From NCBI GenBank assembly GCA_022702545.1, contig JAHRBC010000001.1, positions 5,394,001 to 5,458,000 of the forward strand: a DNA stretch of 64,000 nucleotides, given 5' to 3'. The DNA is from Phycomyces nitens (taxonomy: Eukaryota; Mucoromycota; Mucoromycetes; Mucorales; Phycomycetaceae). Position numbers and translations under genes: made by a program. Shown here piece after piece: positions 23,638 to 33,927 of this stretch (position 1 is its first letter; each line of letters starts with the position of its first letter). Under the pieces are notes generated by a model. It was not told the origin of the DNA and searched no databases. It was given only the letters and a program-made list of their open reading frames with translations.

Positions 23638-25382
23638 ATGGTAAAACCTATCTTTCTTCTTGGCATGGTTGCCACGCTCGCTCTCTTGGCAAGAGCCTCT
23701 CCTCACGACAATTGGGAGGCTAATCGTGATAATGGCCGCAAGCATAGAGATGTCAAGCGCCATGACTGGGATGACCATGATGATTGGGATCATAAAGACC
23801 ATGATGACTGGGACCACAAAGACCATGATGACTGGGACCATGATGAAGTAGATGAATACAAAGACTGGGATTATGACGATCATCACGACGACTGGAACCA
23901 TAAAGACCATGATGATTGGGAAGATGATGATGAAGAATATGATGATGATAACAAGAAACCCAAAGGCAAAGATAAAGATGAGGACAATGATGATAAAAAA
24001 GACAAGGGAAAGAGCAAGAACAAGGATAAAGATGACGATGAAGATGATCATGATAAAAAGGACAAGAGCAAGAGCAAGGATGATGATGATGAAGATGATC
24101 ATGATAAAAAAGACAAGGACAACAACAAGGATGAAGATGAAGATGATCATGATCAGGACAAAAACGACAAGGACAAGAACAAGAACAAGGGTAAAAGTGG
24201 AGACAAAGGAAGCCCCAAATCCAAGGATGATAAAGATGAGGATGATGAGCCTTTGATTATACGTAACATTCTCCCTCTTGAGACTCCAAGCTTCCTTCCA
24301 GACTTTGACACTCCAGACTTGTCACCAAGAACACCTCCCAAAGGACCCATATCAAAGAAGTCCAAATTGAACATCAAAGATTATCCTCGGACATGGGCAA
24401 CCCCTCCTACCGATGGGCCTGAAATAAAAAAGGCTTTCGAATCTATTGACTGGAGATACGTACCCAATATACCCATAAGAAAAACAACTAAAACCGGGGA
24501 TATTGACATGTCAAAGTACGATGTCTTGACTGACACCAGCTGCTGGTGGTCTGCCACTGGATGTGTGGAGCCAAAACTAAACTATCTTCCAGTTGATATC
24601 TACGAATGCCCAACTCCGGGTCACTTTGGCTTGGTAAGCTATTGAACGATACGCTATAACAAGTACTAATTGGTTTGTTTAGACTTATGATGATGGTCCA
24701 ATGGTACCAAGCAAGTCTGAGGATCCCGATAATGACTCCTGGGAAGAGCCTGATCTCTACAAGTTCCTCAACGAACATGATCAAAAAGCTACCTTGTTCT
24801 GTATGTATTGATTCTTTACCCAAACCACACATATTTACATTTTATCTCTGTCCTATAGATGTTGGTTCTAATGTGGCTCTTTATCCTGATGTTGCCAGAC
24901 GGGCCCTGGATAGTGGCCATGACATTTGCCTCCATACCTGGTCTCATCCTGCAATGACTACCAAGACAAATGAAGAGGTTGTTGCCGAGTTATATTGGAA
25001 CCTGCATGCAATCAAGGAAGCCACTGGTATTACATCTAAATGCTGGCGCCCTCCTTATGGAGATGTAGATGACCGAGTACGTGCAATTGCGCTCCAGATG
25101 GGCCTTCGAACTGTTCTCTGGACACGAGACTCGCAAGATTGGCAGCTTGATTCCCCCGGAAGTACACTTACACCCAAAGATGTAGACGGATATTTTGAGA
25201 AGTGGATTGCTGACCAGACTGCTGGAAATGATAACGATAATGGTCATATTGGTCTGCAGCATGAGCTTTCTGATACAACTGTTCGTGTGGCTATGAAGTG
25301 GCTCCCACGTATTCAAGAAGCATTCAATGTCACCACTGTGCATCAGTGTATGAATATGGAGAAGCCTTACTGGGAGATCTAG
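23638..25382 (+). CDS. Secreted chitin deacetylase (CE4) with Asp/His/Trp-rich region
   Basis: Three-exon gene (introns 24634-24682, with a TACTAAT branch site, and 24801-24858). A signal peptide (hydrophobic residues 4-20, cleavage near ARAS-PH) is followed by about 200 residues of extreme low complexity: repeated HDDWDHKD units (about 23755-23925), then Asp/Lys/Glu-rich runs (about 23940-24250). The catalytic part is a polysaccharide deacetylase: TYDDGP (motif 1, Asp-Asp), HTWSHPAM (motif 2, metal histidines), RPPYGDVDDR (motif 3), DSQDW (motif 4) and a C-terminal HIGLQHE (motif 5, with LQHE for the usual histidine loop). Such enzymes turn chitin into chitosan in the cell wall, abundant in Mucoromycota. 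No GPI signal was recognised at the C-terminus (KPYWEI). Confidence 0.9.
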
Positions 25383-25707
25383 ACACACACACATATATAT
25401 ATAAAAATATTCCCTTTTTATTTTGATAAATTTGCTTTGGACCTATATAACCAACAATAAACAACTCTGCTAAATGGCTTTTGATCCTTAAAGAATGACA
25501 ATAAAAGATGTGATAAGCTTTAAAAGTTGATTTAAAGTTGCTGACTGTTTGCTGACTCAACGACCTTCTAAACATGGAAAAATAATGAAAAATAAGCCTG
25601 AGCGCGGCAGACCGGCGAGTTCGCGGAAATATTCATCCGGACTTTGACTATTCTGTCAAGTATTTAACAAGGCTCAACTCTCTCATCTCCTCATCACAAT
25701 CAACATT
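25383..25707. promoter_or_regulatory. Intergenic, probable promoter of the dioxygenase gene
   Basis: About 325 bp between two + strand genes. A CA/TA run (25383-25410) follows the deacetylase stop. A TATTTAAC sequence at about 25660-25668 and a CT-rich stretch just before the dioxygenase ATG would fit a core promoter, which is an inference. Confidence 0.45.
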
Positions 25708-26938
25708 ATGTCTTCAATTGCACCCACTATCAAAAGAGCTCCCGTATTCTTTATTTCCCATGGAGGTAAGACCGTTGCCTAGCCTTATCTCTTTAACTCA
25801 TTGCTGTCTAGGACCCAACCTGCTGGAAGATAAAAACAAGCCTGTGAGTCTATACTATAACCAAAGACACTATATCTTATCAATCTTTACAATTAGGGAG
25901 AGTTCTATACATGGCTTGGAAAATACATTAAGAACATCATAAAGCCCAAAGCCATTGTAGTCATAAGCGCACATTGGCAAGGCAAAGGAAAATCAGGCAT
26001 ATCTGGTAAGATTGGAATGAAAATAAAGGGGCAATCAAACAGATTAACCAACATGCATTTATTACAGTCGATTCTTCTGATAAGCCTGCACTTATCTATG
26101 ACTTTTATGGCTTCCCAAAACACTATTACTCAGAGACTTGGGATCAGCAGGGAGAACCTGAATTAGCCTCCCGTATTGTAGGCATGCTACAAAAGGTAAT
26201 TTTTCTTATATGGAATATTCTAGATCACAACTAAAACGGTTTCTAGTCGGGCATTCAAGCTACGGCTGAACGTTACGGTAATGACCATGGAGTCTGGGTA
26301 CCTCTGAAGCGTGCCATGAGAGAAACCGGTGGTATTCCTATCGTTGAGGTGTCTACTTTCAGTCATGAGAATTTGCCTATGCATATCAGTATGGGAGAAG
26401 CATTGGCACCATTGAGGTAAAGTGAAGATATAGAGTGCAAGGATTTCAATTTATACTTATTCTTCACAAGAGATGAGAACATTTTGATAATCGGCAGTGG
26501 AAGCTCGGTCCACAACTTGCGTCTCCTATGGTCTTATGGAGATAAGCCATCTCCAAAGTTTGTTATTGATTTTGACCGCACAATGGAAAAATATGCATGC
26601 ACTCTTAGAGTAAGTCGATTGCACACAAAATCTTGGTAGACATGAAATTCTTATTTGTATATTGCGCCATTTTTGCGGAAAATTACCTTCAGGGTGAAGA
26701 GCGTAATAAGGCGGCGAGCACTTTGGATCAACACCCAAACTTCAGAGACTGTCACCCTACAGCAGAACATTTGGTACCTTTCCATGTGGCCCTGGGAGCA
26801 GCAGGTGAAGATAGAGGCGTCAAACTTTTGGAAGATTATTTTGCAACCTTGGGTTGGGGATGTTTTGGATTTGGTTTACCTGAAGATCTAAGGGTTCCTC
26901 AGTACTCAAAGGGCTTCAAGTACCATGATGAACTCTGA
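25708..26938 (+). CDS. LigB/DODA-type extradiol aromatic ring-opening dioxygenase
   Basis: Gene of about seven small exons starting at ATG 25708 (MSSIAPTIKRAPVFFISHGG). Recognisable elements are FISHGGPNLL (metal histidine), VVISAHWQG (second metal histidine), IYDFYGFPKHYY, NDHGVWVPLKRA, VEVSTF, IIGSGSSVHNLR and TAEHLVPFHVALGAA near the end. These are the hallmarks of class III extradiol dioxygenases of the 4,5-DOPA dioxygenase/YgiD family, which use a single metal ion to open catechol rings. The physiological substrate cannot be told. Some introns are only about 50 bp. It is convergent with the FEN1-like gene, with 62 bp between stops. Confidence 0.85.
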
Positions 26939-27000
26939 AATATATATATATGTTTATAATATAACTGTTTTTTTTTTACAAATAAGAATATCTATTACAT

Positions 27001-28515
27001 TTACAGCTTTGCTGAATCAGAAAATGGGTCAGATCCCCACTCGTGCGTTAGACCTTGCTGTAGTATTATCGTTTGGATCCGACTTTCCACTTCAACTGAA
27101 TCGATTTCATAATTATCCAACATAAATTTAGCGAGCTCTTTGTCCACCTTGGGTTGTAAATATGACTTATCCTCCAGTGGAATAGGAGGTAAACTAGAAA
27201 ATACCTAATATACAAGTAATAACCAAATATTAGGGCGAGTTTTCATGACCAGGATTACTACAACAATCACCTCTCTTGCGAGTTTATAATCAAAATATTC
27301 CTCTGCCGCATATTTAGAAGAAAGGTTTTCAAGAATATTTTCAATAGATCCATATTTCTGTATGTGTTGGAGAGCTCGTACGGGACCAATTCCTCTGATT
27401 GTAGCTGAAAAGTCGGTTCCACACAATATGCACATGTCCGTAAAGCTTTCTCTTGACAATCCAAGTTCTTGTCGCGCAACAACAGGATCTATGATGAATG
27501 ATTCCTTTGATCTAGAAAAGAAGTGCCGTACGATTGGAGTGTCACCAAACACAAGCGTGTCCAGGTCTATCGACGTTATTTAGAAAGCAACTCATCTATT
27601 GTTTGCCTCACCTTCTGATACGGTTGCACTTGTCCTGTTTGCTTTTCCAAGATGAGCACACATTGCCTCGGCCTCATGACCTTCACAAGAGAAGCACAGA
27701 TACCCTTGAGACTCCAAAAAATTCTGGCACTCTTCCCTCAGCTGACGTGTTATCCGTATAGATCTCTTCTCTAATGAGCCTGATTAATAGATATAAAGTA
27801 TAAATGTATATTGATTACCTAGAGACGCCACCCAATGTTGATTCTCTGATATTAATGGACTCAATGAAAACTCCACGCCGTTTAATTGATCTCGAACAAT
27901 AGTTGACATTGTATCATGCTCCTTTATTGTGAGATCTCGTATTTTTCGTGTGTATTTTTCGCGATCTTCTGAAGATGACACTGCTTTATTGATATCGTCT
28001 GCCAATTCAGACAATCTTGCTTCAAGGGAATTCTTGGCCGCTCTCTTGGTAATGCTTTTCTTCACCTGGACTTGAGCATCTTCTAGCGTATCTAATGTTT
28101 GTTCCAGACGGGCTAGAACACGTACAGCTGCATCATTCGACAGAGTCTCGTTATTTAATGAAGATTGGAACAAGGTGTCTAATCGTACACTTCGTTCCAT
28201 CTCGAACAAAAGCGAATGATTTGTTTTATGCCTGACACGAGCTCGTTTGTCAAGCTCAAGTTTCTTTGCAGGAATTCTAGAGGCACCATCAAAAATGAAA
28301 ATAGGCTTGATCTTGTTGATCTCGCAAAATCGTGCAAGCATGAAGAATCCAAAAATATGTCGATGGGGATGAGGCTCGTCTCCATATACGAATTTGCTTA
28401 AATTACAGCTTGCATCAAATGCAACTGTTTGATGGGCTAATTCATTTGCATTCACCGTTCGTATTGAATTAGGAGCAAATCGTGTCAATAATCCTGTTAA
28501 ACCACGGATTCCCAT
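27001..28515 (-). CDS. FEN1/RAD2-family structure-specific nuclease
   Basis: Spliced gene starting MGIRGLTGLLTRFAPNSIRT at 28515. The XPG-N region has VAFDASCNL and FIFDGASRIPAKKLEL (metal aspartates). A long, probably helical arm follows (about 28210-27900). The XPG-I region has CEGHEAEAMCAHLGK, then SEDLDTLVFGDTP across a splice, then DMCILCGTDFSATIRGIGP, the helix-hairpin-helix region (about 27450-27370). The last exon ends at TAA 27001-27003. Order and residues match flap endonuclease 1 more than XPG or EXO1, but the arm between N and I blocks is longer than usual and divergent. The C-terminus shows no clear PCNA-box. It may be a FEN1 paralogue rather than the main FEN1. Four introns. Confidence 0.8.
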
Positions 28516-28826
28516 GTAAATAATAATGTCAATTGTTAATAAAGTACCTCGATAATTTTATTAACTTGTTTTTTTAATATTTATACTTTTAAAAATAATA
28601 CTCGCGTTTAAAAAATAAAAAAGAATATTTTCTAATCAAAACCAAGTAAATCATAGTACATATTCCACATACGATAGTGTCTGTAGAATCCCACCTGTAA
28701 ATATTTTGTTAAAGTAGCCTTTCCAACTAAATATAAAACTATACCAAAGAAGCAAAGATTCTGGTGCGACACAAAGAGTTGAAAATTATGGGGGTTACAT
28801 TTTTTACATCAAACTAGCTGGCTATA
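28516..28826. other. Intergenic boundary to the repeat-rich half
   Basis: About 310 bp upstream of the nuclease gene, AT-rich. It probably includes the nuclease promoter. The left end of the first transposon remnant begins at 28827. Confidence 0.5.
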
Positions 28827-30216
28827 CAGTGCTTCCAAAAAGCAATGTCGCAGCCAATCAAAATTGATGTCACTAGGTTGTCAAAATCAATGTCGTTGAT
28901 GAGAATGGCGGCCCTGAGCCCATGGAGTACATTGTCGATCAGAATGAGTTTATTGCCGAGACAATTGCCACTCACACTGATTACTTGAAAAATCCAGCTT
29001 CCAGCGGATCTTCTTCAGCTTGTCCAATGCGAATAGAAAAACCAAAAGATGAAGAAATTCGTGTGAAGGAGACCAACGTGAAACGTGATTATGTGCGTTA
29101 TACCATCCAAGATAAGGTTAGATTCTTTGACCTAAAGATTGAAAAATGTATGAGTGCATCAGCTGCAGCAAAGCAGTTGGACATTCACATTCGAACTTCT
29201 CAGAGATGGGTTAGACAGTATAGCTTATACCCTGATAGCATGTTTGAGAGCTGTAAACAGGTTGGCCATAAGTGTATATTGTCCAAAGATCATAAGACGG
29301 TAATTGTCGACTTTATTGATGCTAATACCTCTACTGCTGCTGTTGAAGTGGCAGAACATTTGTTTAAGCGATTCAGTGATCTTAAAGTCTCATATAGCAC
29401 TGTTTATAACTTTATGAGAAGTGAATGCAACCTTTTGTTGAAAAAAGCATATTTTCATTCTATTGAGAGAAATAGTCCAGCAAAGATTGAGGAGCAACTT
29501 GATTGGGTTTGTAAGTGGGAAAATACAGACATGAACTTCCTGACGAATTGCGTGTTTCTTGACGAATCTGCTTTTGATATAAACATGAAACGTTCAAGAG
29601 CTTGGTCTAAAAAAGGTACCCGTGCTATTGTTATCAGGCCAACTACGAGAGCAAACACACCGTCTATATTGAGTTCTATCTCTGCCGCAGGTTTGATCAC
29701 TATTGGCATAAATAAAAACAAGACCTGGCAAGAAGCGAAAGGCTGATGGATATATAAGATCAGGGACTGTAACAGGCCATTACACTGGTTTCTTAAAAAC
29801 GACACTTGATGAAATGGATAAACATCCACATATGAAAGGTCATTATATAATTATGGATAATTCACCCATTCACACGAATGAAAACATAAAGAAATACATT
29901 GAGTATCGTGGTTATAAATGTATGTATCTGCCCACTTACTCTCCTGAACTTAACCCAATAAAACAATTCTGGGCAGTGGCAAAAATTAAAGTTAAGTGCC
30001 ACAGGTTTTTGTAGGAAGACACTTTATCAAAAAGAATCACAGAAGCCTGCAAAAGTGTGGAGAAGGGTCATTTCAAGGTTTCGTTTTGCATTCTTACAAG
30101 TGATGGGATAAATGTCGAAACAAAATGCCCGTGTAATAGCCAATATCGAATTTATTAAAAGCCAAACGATTACGCCATAAGAATAAGGTAAGCAACAAAC
30201 ACGAGGCAAAAAAAGA
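28827..30216 (+). mobile_element. Decayed IS630/Tc1-type transposon (left end present)
   Basis: The left end CAGTGCTTCCAAAAAGC at 28827, preceded by TA (28825-28826), is a Tc1-type terminal repeat. No matching inverted copy was found on the right, so that end appears lost or diverged; the right limit given is where transposase-like sequence fades. The transposase lies inside and is broken. Confidence 0.6.
28922..30216 (+). pseudogene. IS630/Tc1-like transposase, broken
   Basis: The N-terminal half has a helix-turn-helix region (SASAAAKQLDIHIRTSQRWV). The DDE core starts with FLDESAF (first Asp, about 29560). A frameshift of one or two bases near 29735 moves the frame; the second Asp is in IIMDNSPIH (about 29848). 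The third acidic residue, exactly 34 residues later in the usual NPIE context, reads NPIK (Lys, codon AAA at about 29961), so the catalytic Glu is lost. A stop follows after CHRFL at about 30012, and recognisable sequence continues briefly beyond it. The element is clearly not functional. Confidence 0.75.
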
Positions 30217-30698
30217 GAGATTGAAAATGGTCAGAGTATCAATGTGAGTGTCAATACCAAGGACTCACAATCCAAAATGAGCGATCATCCTGAAAATGAT
30301 TTCCACCCTCATTCTCTGGTGGTGATCCATGGCTGCGACAAGCAAACGCAAAAACAGCAGAAAAAGTGGAAAACACATCGAGAGGGAAAATGCATCGAAC
30401 AAACGCATTGAATATGTTTGCCGAGAAAAGGAAAAGATCGCAAAACCCATGTCCGTAAAGTTGAGATTCGTCACTTTTTTTTTGACACTATCAGCAAGCG
30501 TGGACAAGTGTGGACAACAAGTGTAGACAACAATATTGTTGGTAATTTTACTCATTTCATGTTGCATCAGTGTCAACTTGGGTTCGATTGCAGAATCAGT
30601 AATTTTGAAACAAATGTATTTGTGAAAGAAAAATTGTGAACGGATGAAAGAACAATGTTCAACATTCCAAGAGGTTTAGGTAAAATAAAAGTAGTGGC
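30217..30698. other. No gene recognised
   Basis: About 480 bp between the dead transposon and the 3' end of the unknown decayed gene. Short open frames on both strands (30265-30576, 30329-30526) overlap and show no known features. Confidence 0.5.
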
Positions 30699-30913
30699 CT
30701 ACGATGAAAAAAAGTTGGAAATATATTTCTTGGTATCATGATTCGCTTTGGCAAGAGACGAGGTGGCAACTATGGCTAATTCGCGAAGGTGCTTGTCAAG
30801 CTGCTGGTTGTAAATGACTGGCAATGGCTCGGTTTCATTCTTGAACATCGCCACGATTGCTTGAATGCTTGTCGTCGTCGTCGTAGGTTTCTTGCTGTGG
30901 CAAGCATGAATTA

Positions 30914-30951
30914 CAGGGGATTAAAAAATATATTGTGGTTTAAATCTCCGA
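30914..30951 (+). repeat. Tc1 element left terminal inverted repeat
   Basis: About 38 bp starting CAGGGG and ending TAAATCTCCGA, inverted relative to 32209-32246 with a few mismatches mainly in the A/T run. Confidence 0.85.
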
Positions 30952-31090
30952 AAGAAGTGCAAATGAAAGGCAAATGAAAGACAAATCTTTACATTGCTCT
31001 TATTCTTTATGAATACAAGCAATCAATATAGAACTCTGTAATAATAAAGTATATCATCTGTATTATATATAGTATAAATATAGTGTTTAT

Positions 31091-32051
31091 TTAATATGGG
31101 ATAGGCCCACCTTTATACTTTTGTAAAGCTAGTAGTCTATTATGCATAGAGAGGCAATATTTCTCACATACTCTCTCATCTATGTTTTTCCACTCTTCAT
31201 TCAGAGCCTCTTTTAACTGCGCCAGTGTTGTAGGTTGAACTGCCCTGGAGCGCATATTGTCATCCAATCTATTCCAGATGTTCTCGATTGGACTCAAGTC
31301 AGGACTTTTTGATGGCCAGTCAAGAACATCTATTCCAAGATTATCTTTACACTTTCTTGACATTGCAGCTTTATGTGGCGTGGCGTTATCTTCTTGGAAT
31401 CGATAGCCGCCAAGCTCATTGTGGCGTAGTGTGTCATAGAATGGCTTGAACTTGTCTTGCAAGACCTTGACATATTGTCTTGCATTCATATTGCCATCCA
31501 GAAAGGCAAGGGGACCAACACCTCCACACCATCACCGATCCTCCGTCTCCCTGGATTTTTGGACGAAGGCAGTCAGGCAGGTACTTCTCATCGGGTCTCC
31601 TCCACATATAGTCTCTTCCATTTTTTTTTAAAAGAGTGAATCGAGACTCGTCACTCCAGATCACCGTCTTCCACTCTTCTTTCCAGCCCATCTTCTCTTG
31701 AGCCCATTTATGCCTTGTAGCCATGTTTGCCTGAGTCAGAAACGGCTTTGCCAATACAACACAGCAGTTGTAGCTAAGGCTGTGTAAAGTGTTTCTTATT
31801 GTAGCCTTTGAAATGGGGACTTTGATGATGTCCTCCATGTCATTTGTAATTGAAGATAATGTTTGATGTCGATCTTCTCTAACAATCATCTCCAAATGAC
31901 GTTCATCTCTGGGAGTAAGAATCTTAGGCCGGCCTGTGCGAGATTTATCTTCTACGGATCCAGTCTTGTAGTACTTGTGTACTATACGGCGTACTGTTTC
32001 TTTATTGACATTACGACGTTTCTCAATTTCAACAAAAGATAATCCTGCCAT
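31091..32051 (-). pseudogene. Tc1 transposase with internal deletion/frameshift
   Basis: The N-terminal part (32051-31500) has the paired helix-turn-helix with GRP linker (SRTGRPKILTP), then WSDESRF (first Asp). The C-terminal part (31489-31091) has FQEDNATPHKA (second Asp) and SPDLSPIENIWN, where Glu sits exactly 34 residues after the second Asp (DD34E). Between VMVW and GVGPLAFLDGN (about 31505-31530) the frame changes and roughly six residues normally found there are missing, so a small deletion broke the gene. Catalytic residues are otherwise intact. Confidence 0.85.
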
Positions 32052-32208
32052 GTGTAAACCGACGAGAATTCCCTTATCAGTGTTTGAGAGCTTAGTCTAG
32101 ATGTGATGGCGTGTATCCTTTTCATTGCTTGATTGCGAGGTAGACATGTTTAGATTATTAAAGAAAAAGAACTAAAAATGAAAAATGCAAGCATATCAAG
32201 GTATGCAG

Positions 32209-32246
32209 TCGGAAATTCAAACCACAATTTTTTTTTGATTACCCTG
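32209..32246 (-). repeat. Tc1 element right terminal inverted repeat
   Basis: About 38 bp, starting TCGGAAATTCAAACCACAAT on the + strand and ending ACCCTG, followed by TA. Confidence 0.85.
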
Positions 32247-33160
32247 TAAATGGCGAAGATCACCAAGGTACAGCGACTGATTATCCCTTGTCAGAACGCC
32301 AATGGCCACTGCTTGCAGTGTTTGGGATGCCAACTTCACATCGTTCGTTCGTGATCCACTGTTATCACAGTCAGCAACCGTTCAAATAGTGAAAGGGCGA
32401 CACTTAAGGTTGTTCGTCAAGTTGCTTGTGGCCCTGCACGGCAGATAGGTGCTGATGGAGTCAAATTTGGATCTTACTTGACGTAATTGCGACAATGTGT
32501 CTCCAAGATCAAATATTCGCATCTGTTTTCTTTCAATGATTTTGCTGGCAGCATCAATGGCATTTTCAGAGCAAAAAATCCGGGTTTGCGATGATGGGTT
32601 AAAATTGGTCGTCGTGGGACCAAGTTCAGGGCCACAGTTTCGATCCAGGCGCATGCTTGATACAACAAGGAAAATGGCTGTTTGAGTCGATATAACCAGC
32701 TTTTCCGAATTGTCGTCCTTGAGCTTGGTCACGCAAACATTTTCATAGATCGGCCCATCTTGAGGCATTGTTGACATAATGTCAAATCGCTCAAAGTGGG
32801 AGTTGAGTGTTGGCAATCGATTGTATGGCTCAATGCCATTTACATACAATAGTTGTTGATCATCCATTAGGACGGCACCAGCAAGCAAAGCAGATGTGCC
32901 GAATCGTGCAGCTGGTTGAATACGCCAGTCGGAATTCAAGAGACGAACTAATTCTGTGTTCATCTCTTGAAACAGAACATGTAATTTTTTAAAAATGGGG
33001 ATCTTGCAAGTGCTCGTTGCAGACGTGCGTCATGGTTTTCATTTGCGGAAGGGATGTTTGTTGTCGTTGCTTTTACTGGAATACAAGGCGAGAATTTTAT
33101 TTCAGGAGATGGATGGTCCAATACACTGCAAAAAGTATGCGATTTCAACTCTGAGTACAT

Positions 33161-33574
33161 CGATTGAAATGAGGAGATTATATCTCTTGGATTAGCTCTT
33201 TTCTTGATTGCTCACTTTAGACGGCATTATAATATGTCTTTATTTTTGTTGACTATTAGAGGTTTGGGGTTTTTATTTTCACTTTCACATTGTACGTCAT
33301 TATGACGTACCATTTTTTTATTTTCACTGTATCAATTGTGATACAGAACGTCTCTTTTAACCCTTTTGGCGTATGGCACTTAGAGTAGTTATAGAGATCT
33401 GTTAGGTTATGATATTTATGGATAGGTAGTTGGGGTGAGGTTAAGTGAGAATTCTTGGGTACAGTGTTGATGTGGGAAGAAGACTGGTTTTATTGAAATG
33501 TGTGATTGAGTGATTATATAGGGGCAGCCAAATATGGCAATGACTTATGACTTGGGCGTTGGCCTCTGTCACAT
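33161..33574. other. Non-coding, with two adjacent perfect hairpins
   Basis: About 410 bp between the unknown decayed gene and the Ty3 element. It contains the palindrome GTACGTCATTATGACGTAC at 33292-33310 and the hairpin TGTATCA-ATTG-TGATACA at 33328-33345, each preceded by TTTATTTTCACT-like sequence. The last four bases (ACAT, 33571-33574) are the left copy of the Ty3 target duplication. Confidence 0.6.
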
Positions 33575-33846
33575 TGTTCCAATTTCACGTAATATTCATA
33601 TTATAAAGACTCTGTACGTTGTTACATGAAGTACCTTTTTTAGTTTCTATCAAATTACCTATATTCTTTATTCTCGTATATCTTATTTTCCCTCCCTTTT
33701 CCCCATCCCAGAACAATTCCCATATTCTTTTAACCAAACCACCAATCTGTATTTTGGTATGTATTTCATCACCTTTTACACTTATCCTAACTATGATTTA
33801 GGTGGTTTTTATTTCAAGTTTAATAAAGTTATCTGTTCCCGTAACA
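33575..33846 (+). repeat. Ty3 element 5' LTR
   Basis: Starts TGTTCCAATTTCACG and ends CCCGTAACA. An AATAAA-type signal (TTTAATAAAG) lies near its 3' end at about 33820. Confidence 0.93.
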
Positions 33847-33849
33847 TTT

Positions 33850-33867
33850 TGGTGCCTTCTGCCAGAA
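33850..33867 (+). promoter_or_regulatory. Putative primer-binding site
   Basis: Three bases after the 5' LTR comes TGGTGCCTTCTGCCAGAA. TGGTGCC is complementary to a tRNA 3' end of the form GGCACCA. Which tRNA is used cannot be settled by eye. Confidence 0.55.
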
Positions 33868-33927
33868 GCATAGAAATTAGCCTGAAAGCCGAAAAGAAAC
33901 GACTGAAAGGACCTAATCTTGCAACAC

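Larger units (their letters stand above)
30914..32246 (-). mobile_element. Tc1/mariner element with TIRs and TA duplication
   Basis: Terminal inverted repeats of about 38 bp: left 30914-30951 (CAGGGGATTAAAAAATATAT...) and right 32209-32246, whose complement begins CAGGGTAATCAAAAAAAAAT. Most positions match. The outer ends start CAGGG and are flanked by TA on both sides (30912-30913 and 32247-32248), the expected target duplication. Length is 1,333 bp, normal for Tc1 elements. It carries one transposase reading on the minus strand. Confidence 0.88.
30699..33160 (-). pseudogene. Decayed gene of unknown function, split by a Tc1 element
   Basis: Not recognised as a known family. On the minus strand one continuous reading frame can be followed from 33160 to the TAG at 30699-30701 if three lesions are allowed. 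(1) A single-base deletion in the T6 run on the + strand at 32985-32990 (an A run when read) separates the SPFLK and KLHVLFQE parts. (2) One in-frame TGA at about 32382-32384, after KCRPFTI, is followed in the same frame by TVADCDNSG. (3) A Tc1 element (30914-32246) is inserted at a TA; removing it and one TA joins LGDLRH to LIHACHS in frame. Total about 360 residues, mixed composition, with a short Thr run. Introns are not needed. It could be a dead gene or part of an older element. Confidence 0.5.

Noticed and set aside
23626..24150. Hydrophobic minus-strand frame resembling a multi-pass membrane protein
   Set aside because: It is the antisense of the Asp/Lys-rich coding region of the deacetylase; GAT/GAC and AAG codons read as Ile/Val/Leu on the other strand.
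32380..32500. Intron in the unknown decayed gene (GTAAGATCC donor after LSQLRQ)
   Set aside because: All tested acceptors led to a wrong frame, whereas reading straight through keeps homogenous coding with only one TGA.
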